Shown piece after piece: positions 1 to 8,662 of a stretch of DNA of 64,000 nucleotides. The stretch's first letter is position 1. Each line of letters begins with the position of its first letter. Source of the DNA: Frigidibacter sp. (GTDB lineage: Bacteria; Pseudomonadota; Alphaproteobacteria; Rhodobacterales; Rhodobacteraceae); contig NZ_JAUYTT010000005.1 of assembly GCF_030695035.1 (NCBI RefSeq), positions 1 through 64,000 of the forward strand, given 5' to 3'. A program made the translations under genes and the position numbers. The notes below the pieces were generated by a model. That model was given only the letters and a program-made list of their open reading frames with translations, had not been told where the DNA came from and made no database searches.

Positions 1-16
1 CGCTTAGTTCGGGCGG

Positions 17-40
17 AAAAAGGCGAGGCACTGCCTCGCC
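17..40 (-). terminator. Intrinsic terminator, leftward
   Basis: Read on the minus strand, a 7-bp stem (GGCGAGG / CCTCGCC, 5-nt loop) is followed by five T. It lies about 225 nt beyond the gltB stop and probably ends the gltD-gltB transcript. Between it and gltB (41-264) I see only GC-rich sequence with a small GGCGAAGGC/GCCTTCGCC palindrome and no convincing gene. Confidence 0.65.
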
Positions 41-264
41 CCGCCCGTGCGGGACATGTCACCCGGTGCCCCCACAGCGAGAGACCGGATGAGGACAGCG
101 CCCGCCGGGGGCGGGGCGGGCGCTGGCCGGGCCCGTTGGGGGCCCGTCCGGTGCAAGATGCACATGGACCGCGTGGCGAAGGCGATGGCCTTCGCCAAGG
201 AGACGGGTGCGAAGGCAAAGGCCCCGCCGTCCCCGGCAGGGCCCCTCCCGTCACCCCCGCACAC

Positions 265-3200
265 TCACTCCGCCGGCATCGCCTGCAGCTCGTCCGACAG
301 CGGGTGCGGCAAGCGCGCCAGCATCTCGCGCGGGCAGATCTGCACGAAATTCGCCCGCTCCTCGGCCCAGTTGGTCAGGATCGCCAGTGCCTTCAGGCTG
401 CCGGTTTCCTTGGCATGCCGCTCCACCAGCCCCTTCAGCTGCCCCTCCCAATGCGGGTGGCTGACGGCGCAGGTCACCAGGCTTTCGAGGTTCATCATGT
501 CCTCGGCCACCCCGTGCGGATCATGCACATAGGCCATGCCGCCGGTCATCCCCGCGCCAAAGTTCGCGCCGATGCTCCCCAGGATCACCGCCACACCGCC
601 GGTCATGTACTCGCAGCCGTTGGTGCCGCAGCCCTCGATCACCACCTTCGCGCCCGAGTTGCGCACCGCGAACCGCTCCCCCGCCCGCCCCGCGGCGAAC
701 AGGTAGCCATCGGTCGCACCGTACAGAACCGTGTTCCCGATGATGGTGTTCTCGGACGCCACCAGCGGCGAGGACATCTGCGGGCGCACCACGATGGTAC
801 CGCCCGACAGGCCCTTGCCGACATAGTCGTTGGCATCGCCCATCACCTCGATCTTCAGCCCCGGCGCCGCGAACGCCCCCAAGGACTGCCCGCAGCTGCC
901 CGACAGCTTCACCGTCAGATGATCGGGCTGCAGCGCGTTGCGCATCCCGAAGTTCTGCACGATGTGGCTCGACGCCCTTGTGCCGATGGTCCGGTGCGTG
1001 TTGCGCACCGCATAGGACAGCTGCATCTTCTCGCCGTCCTCGAAGAACCGCGCACCGTCCTTGACGATTTCCGCGTCCAGCGTGTCGGGCACGAAGTTCC
1101 GCGGCTTGCTGCGGTCATAGACGATCTTGTCCCAGCCATCGACGGTGATCAGCAGCGGGTTCAGGTCAAGGTCATCCAGATGCGCCGCGCCGCGGCTGAC
1201 CTGCGTCAGCAGATCCGCGCGCCCGATCACCTCATCGAGGCTGCGCGCCCCGATGCTTGCCAGGATCTCGCGTACCTCCTGCGCGTAGAAGGTGATCAGG
1301 TTCACCACCTTGTCGGCCGTGCCGGTGAACTTGGCGCGCAGCGCCTCGTCCTGCGTGCACACGCCGACCGGGCAGGTGTTGCTCTGGCACTGGCGCACCA
1401 TGATGCAGCCCATGGCGATCAGCGCCGCGGTGCCGATGCCATATTCCTCGGCCCCCATCATCGCCGCGATCACCACGTCGCGCCCGGTGCGCAGCCCGCC
1501 ATCGGTGCGCAGCGTGATCCGCTCGCGCAGCCGGTTCATCGCCAGAACCTGATGCGCCTCGGTCAGGCCCATTTCCCACGGCAGACCGGCATATTTGATG
1601 CTGGTGCCCGGAGAGGCCCCGGTGCCGCCATTATGGCCCGAGATCAGGATCACGTCGGCCTTGGCCTTCGCCACCCCCGCCGCAATCGTGCCGACGCCCG
1701 ACGAAGACACCAGCTTCACCGTCACCTTGGCGCGCGGGTTGATCTGCTTGAGGTCATAGATCAGCTGCGCAAGGTCTTCGATGGAGTAGATGTCGTGGTG
1801 CGGCGGCGGGCTGATCAGCGTCACCCCCGGTGTCGAATGGCGCAGCCGCGCGATCAGCGAAGTGACCTTCATCCCCGGCAGCTGGCCGCCCTCGCCGGGC
1901 TTGGCGCCCTGCGCAACCTTGATCTCCAGCTCTTCGCAGGCATTCAGGTATTCCGCCGTCACGCCGAACCGGCCCGAGGCAACCTGCTTGATCTTGGCGC
2001 TCGGGTTGTCGCCATTCGGCTCCGGCACGAAATGCGCCGGATCCTCGCCGCCCTCGCCAGAGTCGGACTTCGCCCCGATCCGGTTCATCGCCACGTTCAG
2101 CGTCTTGTGCGCCTCGGGCCCCAACGCGCCAAGGCTCATCCCCGGCGTCACGAACCGCTTGCGGATCGACGTGATGCTCTCCACCTCTTCGATCGGCACC
2201 GCCTTCGCCAGCGGCTTGATGTCCAGAAGGTCGCGCAGATGGATCGGCGGGTTCGCCCGCATCGCGGCCGAATACTGCTTCCACAGGTCATAGCTGGCCC
2301 GGTCGCAGGCCGATTGCAGCATATGCATCGTCTGCGCTTCCCAGGCGTGCTTCTCGCCCGACCGGCGTGCCTTGTAGAAGCCGCCCACCGGCATCACATC
2401 CGCGCCGCCGAGCCAGCCCTTGGCATGGACCTCCTCGGCCTTGTGCTGGATGCCATGCAGGCCGATGCCGGAAATCCGGCTGTGCATCCCGGGGAAATAC
2501 TCGGCCACGATGGCACGGCTCAGCCCCACCGCCTCGAAGTTCAGCCCGCCGCGATAGGACGAGATGACCGAGATGCCCATCTTCGCCATGATCTTCAGCA
2601 GCCCGGCATCCACCGCGTCGCGGAAGCGTCGCGTGGCATCCACAAGGCTGCCCTCCAGCAGCCCGCGGCTCAGGCGGTCGGCGATGCTGTCCTGCGCAAG
2701 GTAGGCGTTCACCGTGGTCGCGCCGCAGCCGATCAGCACCGCAAAGTAATGCGGGTCGATGCACTCGGCCGAACGAACATTGACGGAACAGAAGGTCCGC
2801 AGCCCCTTGCGCGTCAGCCAGCTGTGCACCGCGCTGGTCGCCAGGATCATCGGCATGGCCACGCGGGCCTCGCTCTGATGCTGGTCGGTCAGCACCAGAT
2901 GCCCTGCGCCGGAGCGAACCGCATCTTCCGCCTCGGCCCGGATCCGCTCCAGCCCGTTGCGCAGCGCATCCTGCCCCTCGCCCTTGGCAAAGGTGCAGTC
3001 GATGAAGGCAACCCCGGCCGCGAATTGGCGCACCATCTCGTCAAATTCGGCATTGGCGATGAACGGGCTTTCGAGCACCAGAATCTCGGTCTGGCTGGAG
3101 TTTTCGTCCAGCACGTTCTTCAGGTTGCCAAAGCGCGTCTTCAGGCTCATCACCCGGCTTTCGCGCAGGCTGTCGATGGGCGGGTTCGTCACCTGGCTGA

Positions 3201-4803
3201 AGTTCTGCCGGAAGAAATGCGACAGCGGGCGATAGACGCTGGACAGCACCGCCGCCGGCGTATCGTCGCCCATGCTGGCGATCATCTCCTTGCCGTCCTC
3301 GGCCATCGGGGCCAGCACCTGCTCCAGCTCTTCCAGCGTATAGCCGGCGGCGATCTGGCGCTTGCGCAGTTCGGCCCCCTCGAACAGATGGGTCTCGGGG
3401 ATGTGGCGCAGATGGGCGTTCAGGTCCACGACCTTCTCGATCCAGTCGCCAAAGGGCTGGCTGCCCGCCAGACGGTCCTTGATCTCGCGGTCATGGTACA
3501 GCTTGCCGCCCTTCATATCCACGGCGATCATCTGCCCAGGCCCCAGCGCGCCCTTTTCCTTCACCCGAGTCTCGTCGACCGGCACCATCCCGGCCTCCGA
3601 TCCCGCGATCAGCAGCCCGTCGCCCGTCACCACATAGCGCAAGGGGCGCAGCCCGTTCCGGTCCAGCCCGCCGCAGACCCAGCGGCCATCGGTCATCGCC
3701 AGCGCGGCCGGCCCGTCCCAAGGCTCCATCACCGCGTTGCAATAGGCATACATGTCCTGCCAGGCCTTCGGCATCTCGCCCGTGGTCTTGCTCCAGGCTT
3801 CCGGCACCAGCATCGTCTTGGTCATCGGCGCCGACCGGCCCGACCGCACCATCACCTCGAACACAGCATCCAGTGCGGCGGAGTCCGAAGACCCCGCCGG
3901 CACGATCGGCTTGATATCCTCCGCCGCCTCGCCGAACGCGCTGCTGGCCATGCGGATCTCATGGCTGCGCATCCAGTTGAGGTTGCCCTTCAGCGTGTTG
4001 ATCTCGCCGTTATGGGCCAGCATCCGGAACGGCTGCGCCAGCCACCATTGCGGGAAGGTGTTGGTCGAATAGCGCTGGTGATAGATCGCAAAGGCGCTCT
4101 CGAACCGCTCATCCTGCAGGTCGGGGTAGAAGACGCTGACGGCCTCGGCCAGCATCATGCCCTTGTAGATGATGCTGCGGCACGACAGGCTGCACAGGTA
4201 GAGGCCCGCAATCTGCGCCGCCACCGCCGCCTTCTCGATCCGCCGGCGGATCACATACAGCTCGCGCTCGAAGGTCTCGTCGTCGATGTCCTTCTCGCAG
4301 CGGATCAGGATCTGCTCGATCTCGGGCCGCGTCGCATTGGCCTTCTCGCCCAGAACATCGGTGTTCACCGGCACATGCCGCCAGCCATAGATGTAATGGC
4401 CCATCCGCAGCACTTCGGTTTCCACGATGGTCCGGCAGCGCTCCTGCGCGCCAAAGTCGGTGCGCGGCAGGAACACTTGCCCCACCGCGATCAGCTTTTG
4501 CATGTCGGGCTCATGCCCGGTGCGCCGCACCTGGTCATAGAAGAACCGCACCGGGATCTGCACATGGATGCCCGCGCCGTCGCCGGTCTTGCCATCGGCA
4601 TCCACCGCGCCCCGGTGCCAGACCGCCTTCAGCGCATCGATGCCGTTCTGCACCACCTTGCGACTGGGAACCCCGTCGATGGACACGACCAGACCCACCC
4701 CGCAGGACGCATGTTCATCCTCCTCGCGGTACAGGCTGTTCTCGGCCATCCATTTGCGCTTGGTCTCTTCTTCGCGCACCCAGGCTTCATTGTACTCGGT
4801 CAT
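265..4803 (-). CDS. gltB: Glutamate synthase (NADPH) large subunit
   Basis: Cytoplasmic ammonium assimilation: this subunit removes the amide nitrogen of glutamine and transfers it to 2-oxoglutarate, using electrons delivered by GltD. The 1512-residue length is normal. A 33-residue propeptide precedes Cys34 (ASCGVGLVV), which becomes the N-terminal class II glutaminase nucleophile after processing. The central FMN/synthase region carries the [3Fe-4S] ligands near residues 1133-1144 (CIMVRQCQSNTCPVGVC), and the C-terminal beta-helix domain contains VVIEGCGTNGCEYMTGG. It starts 3 nt after the stop of the GFA gene, so it is probably translated from the same mRNA that begins at gltD. The unusual point is that the partner gltD is upstream and separated by two unrelated-looking genes. 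Confidence 0.98.
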   Translation of the reverse strand: MTEYNEAWVREEETKRKWMAENSLYREEDEHASCGVGLVVSIDGVPSRKVVQNGIDALKAVWHRGAVDADGKTGDGAGIHVQIPVRFFYDQVRRTGHEPDMQKLIAVGQVFLPRTDFGAQERCRTIVETEVLRMGHYIYGWRHVPVNTDVLGEKANATRPEIEQILIRCEKDIDDETFERELYVIRRRIEKAAVAAQIAGLYLCSLSCRSIIYKGMMLAEAVSVFYPDLQDERFESAFAIYHQRYSTNTFPQWWLAQPFRMLAHNGEINTLKGNLNWMRSHEIRMASSAFGEAAEDIKPIVPAGSSDSAALDAVFEVMVRSGRSAPMTKTMLVPEAWSKTTGEMPKAWQDMYAYCNAVMEPWDGPAALAMTDGRWVCGGLDRNGLRPLRYVVTGDGLLIAGSEAGMVPVDETRVKEKGALGPGQMIAVDMKGGKLYHDREIKDRLAGSQPFGDWIEKVVDLNAHLRHIPETHLFEGAELRKRQIAAGYTLEELEQVLAPMAEDGKEMIASMGDDTPAAVLSSVYRPLSHFFRQNFSQVTNPPIDSLRESRVMSLKTRFGNLKNVLDENSSQTEILVLESPFIANAEFDEMVRQFAAGVAFIDCTFAKGEGQDALRNGLERIRAEAEDAVRSGAGHLVLTDQHQSEARVAMPMILATSAVHSWLTRKGLRTFCSVNVRSAECIDPHYFAVLIGCGATTVNAYLAQDSIADRLSRGLLEGSLVDATRRFRDAVDAGLLKIMAKMGISVISSYRGGLNFEAVGLSRAIVAEYFPGMHSRISGIGLHGIQHKAEEVHAKGWLGGADVMPVGGFYKARRSGEKHAWEAQTMHMLQSACDRASYDLWKQYSAAMRANPPIHLRDLLDIKPLAKAVPIEEVESITSIRKRFVTPGMSLGALGPEAHKTLNVAMNRIGAKSDSGEGGEDPAHFVPEPNGDNPSAKIKQVASGRFGVTAEYLNACEELEIKVAQGAKPGEGGQLPGMKVTSLIARLRHSTPGVTLISPPPHHDIYSIEDLAQLIYDLKQINPRAKVTVKLVSSSGVGTIAAGVAKAKADVILISGHNGGTGASPGTSIKYAGLPWEMGLTEAHQVLAMNRLRERITLRTDGGLRTGRDVVIAAMMGAEEYGIGTAALIAMGCIMVRQCQSNTCPVGVCTQDEALRAKFTGTADKVVNLITFYAQEVREILASIGARSLDEVIGRADLLTQVSRGAAHLDDLDLNPLLITVDGWDKIVYDRSKPRNFVPDTLDAEIVKDGARFFEDGEKMQLSYAVRNTHRTIGTRASSHIVQNFGMRNALQPDHLTVKLSGSCGQSLGAFAAPGLKIEVMGDANDYVGKGLSGGTIVVRPQMSSPLVASENTIIGNTVLYGATDGYLFAAGRAGERFAVRNSGAKVVIEGCGTNGCEYMTGGVAVILGSIGANFGAGMTGGMAYVHDPHGVAEDMMNLESLVTCAVSHPHWEGQLKGLVERHAKETGSLKALAILTNWAEERANFVQICPREMLARLPHPLSDELQAMPAE

Positions 4804-4806
4804 GGT

Positions 4807-5247
4807 CTACTCCTCTGGGTTGGGCGGAAGCGAGGCAAGGAACTCTGCCTCGGTCATCTGATGGGTCGGGCCGGCAAAGGCATAGGCGTCCGGTTTCCGG
4901 TCGATATAGATCTCATGCTCCAGCCGCATTCCGGACAGATCGTCCAGCAATCCGGCGGCAAGGTAATATTCTGCCGCATCGCCCTCGGTGGTCAGCCGGT
5001 ACCACAGGGGTGAGCCGCAGGTGCCGCAGAACGCGCGCTCGGCCCAGTCCGACGAGGGATAGGCGCGGATCGCCTCCCTACCGCTGAGGATATTCAGCGC
5101 ATCGGCCGGAACGCCCAGCGACAAGGTGGCAAGCCCCGTCCAGCGCCGGCACATGCTGCAATGGCAGGCGCCCAGTTCATGGGCCGGGTCGGTCACCTCG
5201 AAGGCAACCGCGCCGCAGAGGCAATGTCCGCTGCGGATATCAGCCAT
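4807..5247 (-). CDS. GFA (glutathione-dependent formaldehyde-activating) family protein
   Basis: A small (146 aa) zinc-binding protein of the GFA/CENP-V fold. Three cysteine groups fit the family: HCLCGAVAFEV near residue 8, CHCSMCRRWTG near residue 29 and CGTCGSPLWYR near residue 75. Members were named after a Paracoccus enzyme proposed to join glutathione and formaldehyde, but most are uncharacterised and this one need not act on formaldehyde. Its start overlaps the end of the upstream secreted-protein gene by 8 nt and its stop is 3 nt from gltB, so it sits inside the gltD-gltB transcription unit. A direct role in glutamate synthesis is not shown. Confidence 0.85.
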   Translation of the reverse strand: MADIRSGHCLCGAVAFEVTDPAHELGACHCSMCRRWTGLATLSLGVPADALNILSGREAIRAYPSSDWAERAFCGTCGSPLWYRLTTEGDAAEYYLAAGLLDDLSGMRLEHEIYIDRKPDAYAFAGPTHQMTEAEFLASLPPNPEE

Positions 5248-5965
5248 GATCCACCTCCTGCGCAGGGGCCGCCTGCGACATCAGCTCGTCACAGTCGAAC
5301 AGCGGCACGGTGGACAGGTATCCCGGCTCGCCCGGGAAGATGAAACTCACCGGCGTGTTGTCGGTCGGCAGCCGGCCATCGGGGTTCTCGAAGGTCTCGC
5401 GCCCCGAGAAGAACAGCCGCCAGTCGCGGTGCACATACTGATTGCCCCAGCGCCGCGCGACCACCTCGCCGGTCTCGGTCTTTTCCTCGATCTCGAACTC
5501 GGTCACCTCCAGTTCGATCCCGTCGATGGTCTGGCGCTCTCCGGTCAGCCGGTCCACGCCCACATAGCTGCGTCGGTAGCCATCTTCGGACAGGGTGGAG
5601 AAATCATAGGTATCCTCGCCCGTCGACAGCAGGCCCGAGAACGACGCCGCATCCCGCGACGGTTCCTCCAGCACGGTCCGCTGCGGCGGGGAAAACTCCC
5701 AGCTTTCTATCCACTGGAACTCGGCATCCACCTTGGCGCTGAAGAACGGCCCGTCGGCATCATAGAGCGTGTCCCATTGATCCCCCGGCGCGTCACCCGC
5801 GCAGGTGAAGTAATGCGCCACAAGGCAGCCGCGCATCTGCACCGACATGAACGGCGTGCAGCTTTGCGGCGGGGTGAAAGTGGCCGCGGCAGCGGGGCCG
5901 CACAGCATCAGCCCCGCCAAAGCGGCGGTCAGGGTAGTCCGGCTTGCGGCCAATCTGCGTGCCAT
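5240..5965 (-). CDS. Secreted protein of unknown function
   Basis: 241 residues with a clear Sec signal peptide: two arginines, a hydrophobic stretch (TTLTAALAGLMLCG) and an AAA-A cleavage region near residue 27. The mature part is acidic, lacks membrane segments and has four cysteines (near residues 36, 48, 55 and 225) that could form disulfides. I recognise no family. Beta-rich stretches and motifs such as GDQWDTLYDADG suggest a periplasmic soluble protein. It lies between gltD and the GFA gene and overlaps the latter by 8 nt. The 178 nt upstream hold a TAGGTAAA motif and an 11-bp phased repeat, so it may have its own promoter. Confidence 0.8.
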   Translation of the reverse strand: MARRLAASRTTLTAALAGLMLCGPAAAATFTPPQSCTPFMSVQMRGCLVAHYFTCAGDAPGDQWDTLYDADGPFFSAKVDAEFQWIESWEFSPPQRTVLEEPSRDAASFSGLLSTGEDTYDFSTLSEDGYRRSYVGVDRLTGERQTIDGIELEVTEFEIEEKTETGEVVARRWGNQYVHRDWRLFFSGRETFENPDGRLPTDNTPVSFIFPGEPGYLSTVPLFDCDELMSQAAPAQEVDHG

Positions 5966-6014
5966 CTCGCGCCCCCTTGTCTGATTGCGGGTCAGCCCTG
6001 CTGCCCCATTAACC

Positions 6015-6032
6015 TAGGTAAAATCTGGTCAG
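6015..6032 (+). promoter_or_regulatory. TAGGTAAA motif, copy A
   Basis: TAGGTAAAATCTGGTCAG, in the 50 nt upstream of the secreted-protein gene start (5965, minus strand). Its first half is identical to two copies upstream of gltD (7646-7663 and 7721-7738, minus orientation); the second half differs. It may be an operator for a regulator of the glt cluster. No known consensus is assigned. Confidence 0.35.
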
Positions 6033-6056
6033 CCTATTCCCGACAGTTCCGCTATA

Positions 6057-6094
6057 CATATAACATATGTATGGGTTCTGTATGACTTCTGGCT
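6057..6094 (+). repeat. 11-bp phased TGYAT repeat, site 1
   Basis: CATAT at 6057, TGTAT at 6068, TGTAT at 6079 and a degenerate TGGCT at 6090 are spaced exactly 11 bp apart, with GGGTTC and GACTTC as spacers. The site is 92 nt upstream of the secreted-protein gene and 49 nt beyond the gltD stop. Sites 2 (31538) and 3 (47455) have the same layout. One helical turn per unit suggests protein binding on one face of the DNA. Confidence 0.6.
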
Positions 6095-6142
6095 GGTCCC
6101 ACCGGGCCAACTCTGCGGCCCGGTAACGTCCGTTAACGCGAC

Positions 6143-7582
6143 CTATTCGGCCGCCACCGCAGCCACGGGCTGCCCCAGATAGGTCAGGATCGCTTCCGCT
6201 GCCTCGCGCCCGTCGCGGATCGCCCAGACCACAAGGCTGGCGCCGCGCACGATGTCGCCCACCGCGTAAACGCCCGGCAGGCTGGTCGCATGGGTGCGGA
6301 AATCGGCCTTGATCGTGCCCCAGCGGGTCACTTCCAGCTCCGGCACGTTCCACAGGCCCGGAATATCCTCGGGCTCGAACCCCAGCGCCTTGATGACCAG
6401 ATCGGCCTCCTCGACGTAATCCGCGCCCTCGATCAGCTCGGGGCTCTGGCGCCCAGTCGCATCCGGCGCCCCCAGCCGCATCCGCTGCACCATCACGCCT
6501 TCGACCGCGCCGCTGGCGGTAAAGCCCTTCGGCGCCGCCAGCCAGACGAACTCCACGCCCTCCTCCTCGGCATTGGCCACCTCGCGCTGGCTGCCCGGCA
6601 TGTTGGCCCGGTCACGGCGATACAGGCACTTGACCGACACCGCGCCCTGCCGGATCGCCGTGCGCACGCAGTCCATCGCGGTATCGCCGCCGCCGATGAC
6701 CACGACCCGCTTGCCCTCGGCATTCAGCTCGCCGCTGTCATACTCGGGGACCTCATCGCCAAAGCTCTTGCGGTTCGACACGGTCAGATAGTCGATGGCG
6801 CGCACGATGCCCTCGGCACCCGAACCCGGGCCCATCAGATCGCGGGTCTTGTAGACGCCGGTGGCGATGACCACCGCATCATGTTTGCCGCGGATCGCGT
6901 CAAAGCTCAGATCCTCGCCCACCGTGCAGTTCAGCACGAATTGCACGCCGCCATCTTCCAGCTGCTTGATGCGGTTCATCACCACATCCTTCTCCAGCTT
7001 GAAGCCGGGGATGCCATAGGTCATCAGCCCGCCCGCGCGGTCATAACGGTCATAGATCGTGACCTGCACCCCCTTGCGGCGCAGGAAGTCGGCGGCCGCC
7101 AGCCCCCCCGGCCCGGCGCCGATGATGCCGACGCTTTCGGTGCGTTCCGAATGCGGGCGGATCGGCTTGACCCAGCCCATGTCCCAGGCGGTATCGGTCA
7201 CGAACTTCTCGACAGACCCGATGGTCACGGTGCCATGCCCCGATTGCTCGATCACGCAATTGCCTTCGCACAGCCGGTCCTGCGGGCAGATGCGGCCGCA
7301 GATCTCGGGGAAGGTGTTGGTGGACTGGGCAATCTCATAGGCTTCCTGCAACCGGCCCTCGGCGGTCAGCCGCAGCCAGTCGGGGATGTTGTTGTGCAGC
7401 GGGCAATGGCTCTGGCAATAGGGCACGCCGCACTGGCTGCAGCGCCCGGCCTGCTCTTCCGCCTTCGGAATCGCGAACTCGCGGTAAATCTCGTTGAAAT
7501 CCTGTGCGCGGACACTGGCGTCACGCTTCTCGGGCGTCTCGCGCCCGACGGTCACGAACTGGAGCATGCGTTGCTTGGCCAC
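6143..7582 (-). CDS. gltD: Glutamate synthase small subunit (NADPH oxidoreductase)
   Basis: Takes electrons from NADPH through FAD and iron-sulfur clusters and passes them to GltB. 479 residues, normal length. The N-terminal ferredoxin-like part has CSQCGVPYCQSHCP (near residue 44) and CGRICPQDRLCEGNC (near residue 95). The FAD fold starts at GIIGAGPGGLAAADFL (near residue 152) and the NADPH fold at VVIGGGDTAMDC (near residue 293). I chose the GTG at 7582 because GGGAGG lies 8 nt upstream and homologues begin near AKQRMLQFVT; the longer ATG reading adds 17 unlikely residues. It is the first gene of the leftward glt cluster. The 160 nt upstream carry two copies of the TAGGTAAA motif. Confidence 0.96.
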   Translation of the reverse strand: MAKQRMLQFVTVGRETPEKRDASVRAQDFNEIYREFAIPKAEEQAGRCSQCGVPYCQSHCPLHNNIPDWLRLTAEGRLQEAYEIAQSTNTFPEICGRICPQDRLCEGNCVIEQSGHGTVTIGSVEKFVTDTAWDMGWVKPIRPHSERTESVGIIGAGPGGLAAADFLRRKGVQVTIYDRYDRAGGLMTYGIPGFKLEKDVVMNRIKQLEDGGVQFVLNCTVGEDLSFDAIRGKHDAVVIATGVYKTRDLMGPGSGAEGIVRAIDYLTVSNRKSFGDEVPEYDSGELNAEGKRVVVIGGGDTAMDCVRTAIRQGAVSVKCLYRRDRANMPGSQREVANAEEEGVEFVWLAAPKGFTASGAVEGVMVQRMRLGAPDATGRQSPELIEGADYVEEADLVIKALGFEPEDIPGLWNVPELEVTRWGTIKADFRTHATSLPGVYAVGDIVRGASLVVWAIRDGREAAEAILTYLGQPVAAVAAE

Positions 7583-7645
7583 TGGCTGCGCCTCCCTGGT
7601 TTCTGCGGGTCGCGCATTGCTACAATGGGTCAAACCAAAATAAAA

Positions 7646-7663
7646 GTCAGTACGGTTTACCTA
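7646..7663 (-). promoter_or_regulatory. TAGGTAAA motif, copy C
   Basis: On the minus strand TAGGTAAACCGTACTGAC, 64-81 nt upstream of the gltD start. It shares 15 of 18 positions with the copy at 7721-7738. The position would suit an operator or activator site for gltD. Confidence 0.4.
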
Positions 7664-7704
7664 ATATGTCGATTTTTTCGGTGCAGGGGCCCGTTGGGGG
7701 CGTT

Positions 7705-7738
7705 GCCGACCCAAAAATGGGTCAGCACCTTTTACCTA
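7705..7738 (-). promoter_or_regulatory. Hairpin plus TAGGTAAA motif, copy B
   Basis: On the minus strand TAGGTAAAAGGTGCTGAC (7738-7721) runs into a 9-bp hairpin (GCTGACCCA / TGGGTCGGC, TTTT loop, 7726-7705). This directly follows the uppP stop (7743). The hairpin lacks a T tail, so it is at best a weak uppP terminator; the sequence may instead be an upstream operator for gltD. Confidence 0.35.
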
Positions 7739-7742
7739 TCGG

Positions 7743-8549
7743 TCAGAAACCCATCTGCAAAGCGGTCAAAGCCACCGCGCCGACGATGATTCGCCACCAG
7801 CCGAACAGCGCGAACCCGTGCTTGGAAACGTAGCCCAGCAACCACCGCACCACGAGGATCGCCGACAAGAACGCCATGACAAATCCCACCGCGATCTCGC
7901 CCATTGCCGAAGAATCAAGCACATCCCGGTTCTTGAACAGATCATAGGCGAAAGCGCCCGCCATCGTCGGCATCGACAGGAAGAAGGAAAACTCCGCCGC
8001 CGCCCGCTTCGACGCGCCCAGCGCCAGCGCGCCCACGATGGTCGCACCCGACCGCGAAACCCCTGGAATCATCGCCAGACACTGGATGAACCCGATGGCC
8101 ACAGCCATTCCCAGCGGAAACTTCTCCGCCTCATGGTGCTTGGCCACCAGCGGCAGCCTGTCCACCACCAGCAGCACAATTCCGCCCAGAATCAACATGA
8201 TCGCAATCAGCTTCGGCGTCTCGAACAGCACGTCCTTGATGAAACCATGCGCCATGACGCCGATGAACACCGCCGGCAAAAACGCCAGCAGGACCGCCAG
8301 GATGAATCGCCGCGACTGCGGATCATGCCCGGCAGTAGAGAAAACCGCCCAAAGCCGGGCTGAATAGACCCCCAGCACCGCCAGCACGGCGCCCAGCTGG
8401 ATCACCACCTCAAAGGTCTTGCCCGCGCTTTCAAAGCCCAGAAAATGCCCTGCCAGCAGCAGGTGCCCCGTCGAGGAAACCGGGATGAACTCGGTAAGCC
8501 CTTCCAGCAGGCCCAGAAAGCCCGCCACCAGCGTTGTATTGCCGTCCAT
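7743..8549 (-). CDS. uppP: Undecaprenyl-diphosphatase UppP/BacA
   Basis: Inner-membrane phosphatase that recycles undecaprenyl pyrophosphate to the monophosphate carrier used for peptidoglycan and O-antigen synthesis; it also confers bacitracin tolerance. 268 residues with about eight hydrophobic helices. Both family motifs are present: [17 protein letters not shown] near residue 14 and [14 protein letters not shown] near residue 163, which hold the catalytic Glu, Ser and Arg residues. It is transcribed leftward and stands alone, 113 nt from the next gene. Its role fits the polysaccharide and LPS genes elsewhere in the window. Confidence 0.96.
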   Translation of the reverse strand: MDGNTTLVAGFLGLLEGLTEFIPVSSTGHLLLAGHFLGFESAGKTFEVVIQLGAVLAVLGVYSARLWAVFSTAGHDPQSRRFILAVLLAFLPAVFIGVMAHGFIKDVLFETPKLIAIMLILGGIVLLVVDRLPLVAKHHEAEKFPLGMAVAIGFIQCLAMIPGVSRSGATIVGALALGASKRAAAEFSFFLSMPTMAGAFAYDLFKNRDVLDSSAMGEIAVGFVMAFLSAILVVRWLLGYVSKHGFALFGWWRIIVGAVALTALQMGF

Positions 8550-8662
8550 CCGTTCCGCCTCTTGCTGTCCTGTCCCGTGGCTTTACGCCGCGGCGCAGCA
8601 TGACGCAGGCCCGGCGGCTTGTCGACCCGCTCCCGCGCTCATCCGGGCGCGGGACGGCAAGA

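Noticed and set aside
129-143. GGGCCCGTTGGGGGC also present at 7687-7701
   Set aside because: A 15-bp identity in GC-rich non-coding DNA at both ends of the glt cluster, without extended similarity or structure; chance is likely.
4-264. 86-codon minus-strand frame downstream of gltB
   Set aside because: It runs past the intrinsic terminator at 17-40, has no ribosome site and a low-complexity translation.
136-5013. 1625-codon open frame antisense to gltB
   Set aside because: Composed of His/Arg/Pro/Ala-rich sequence without domains; gltB on the other strand is certain. Long antisense frames are a by-product of strong G/C bias at third positions.
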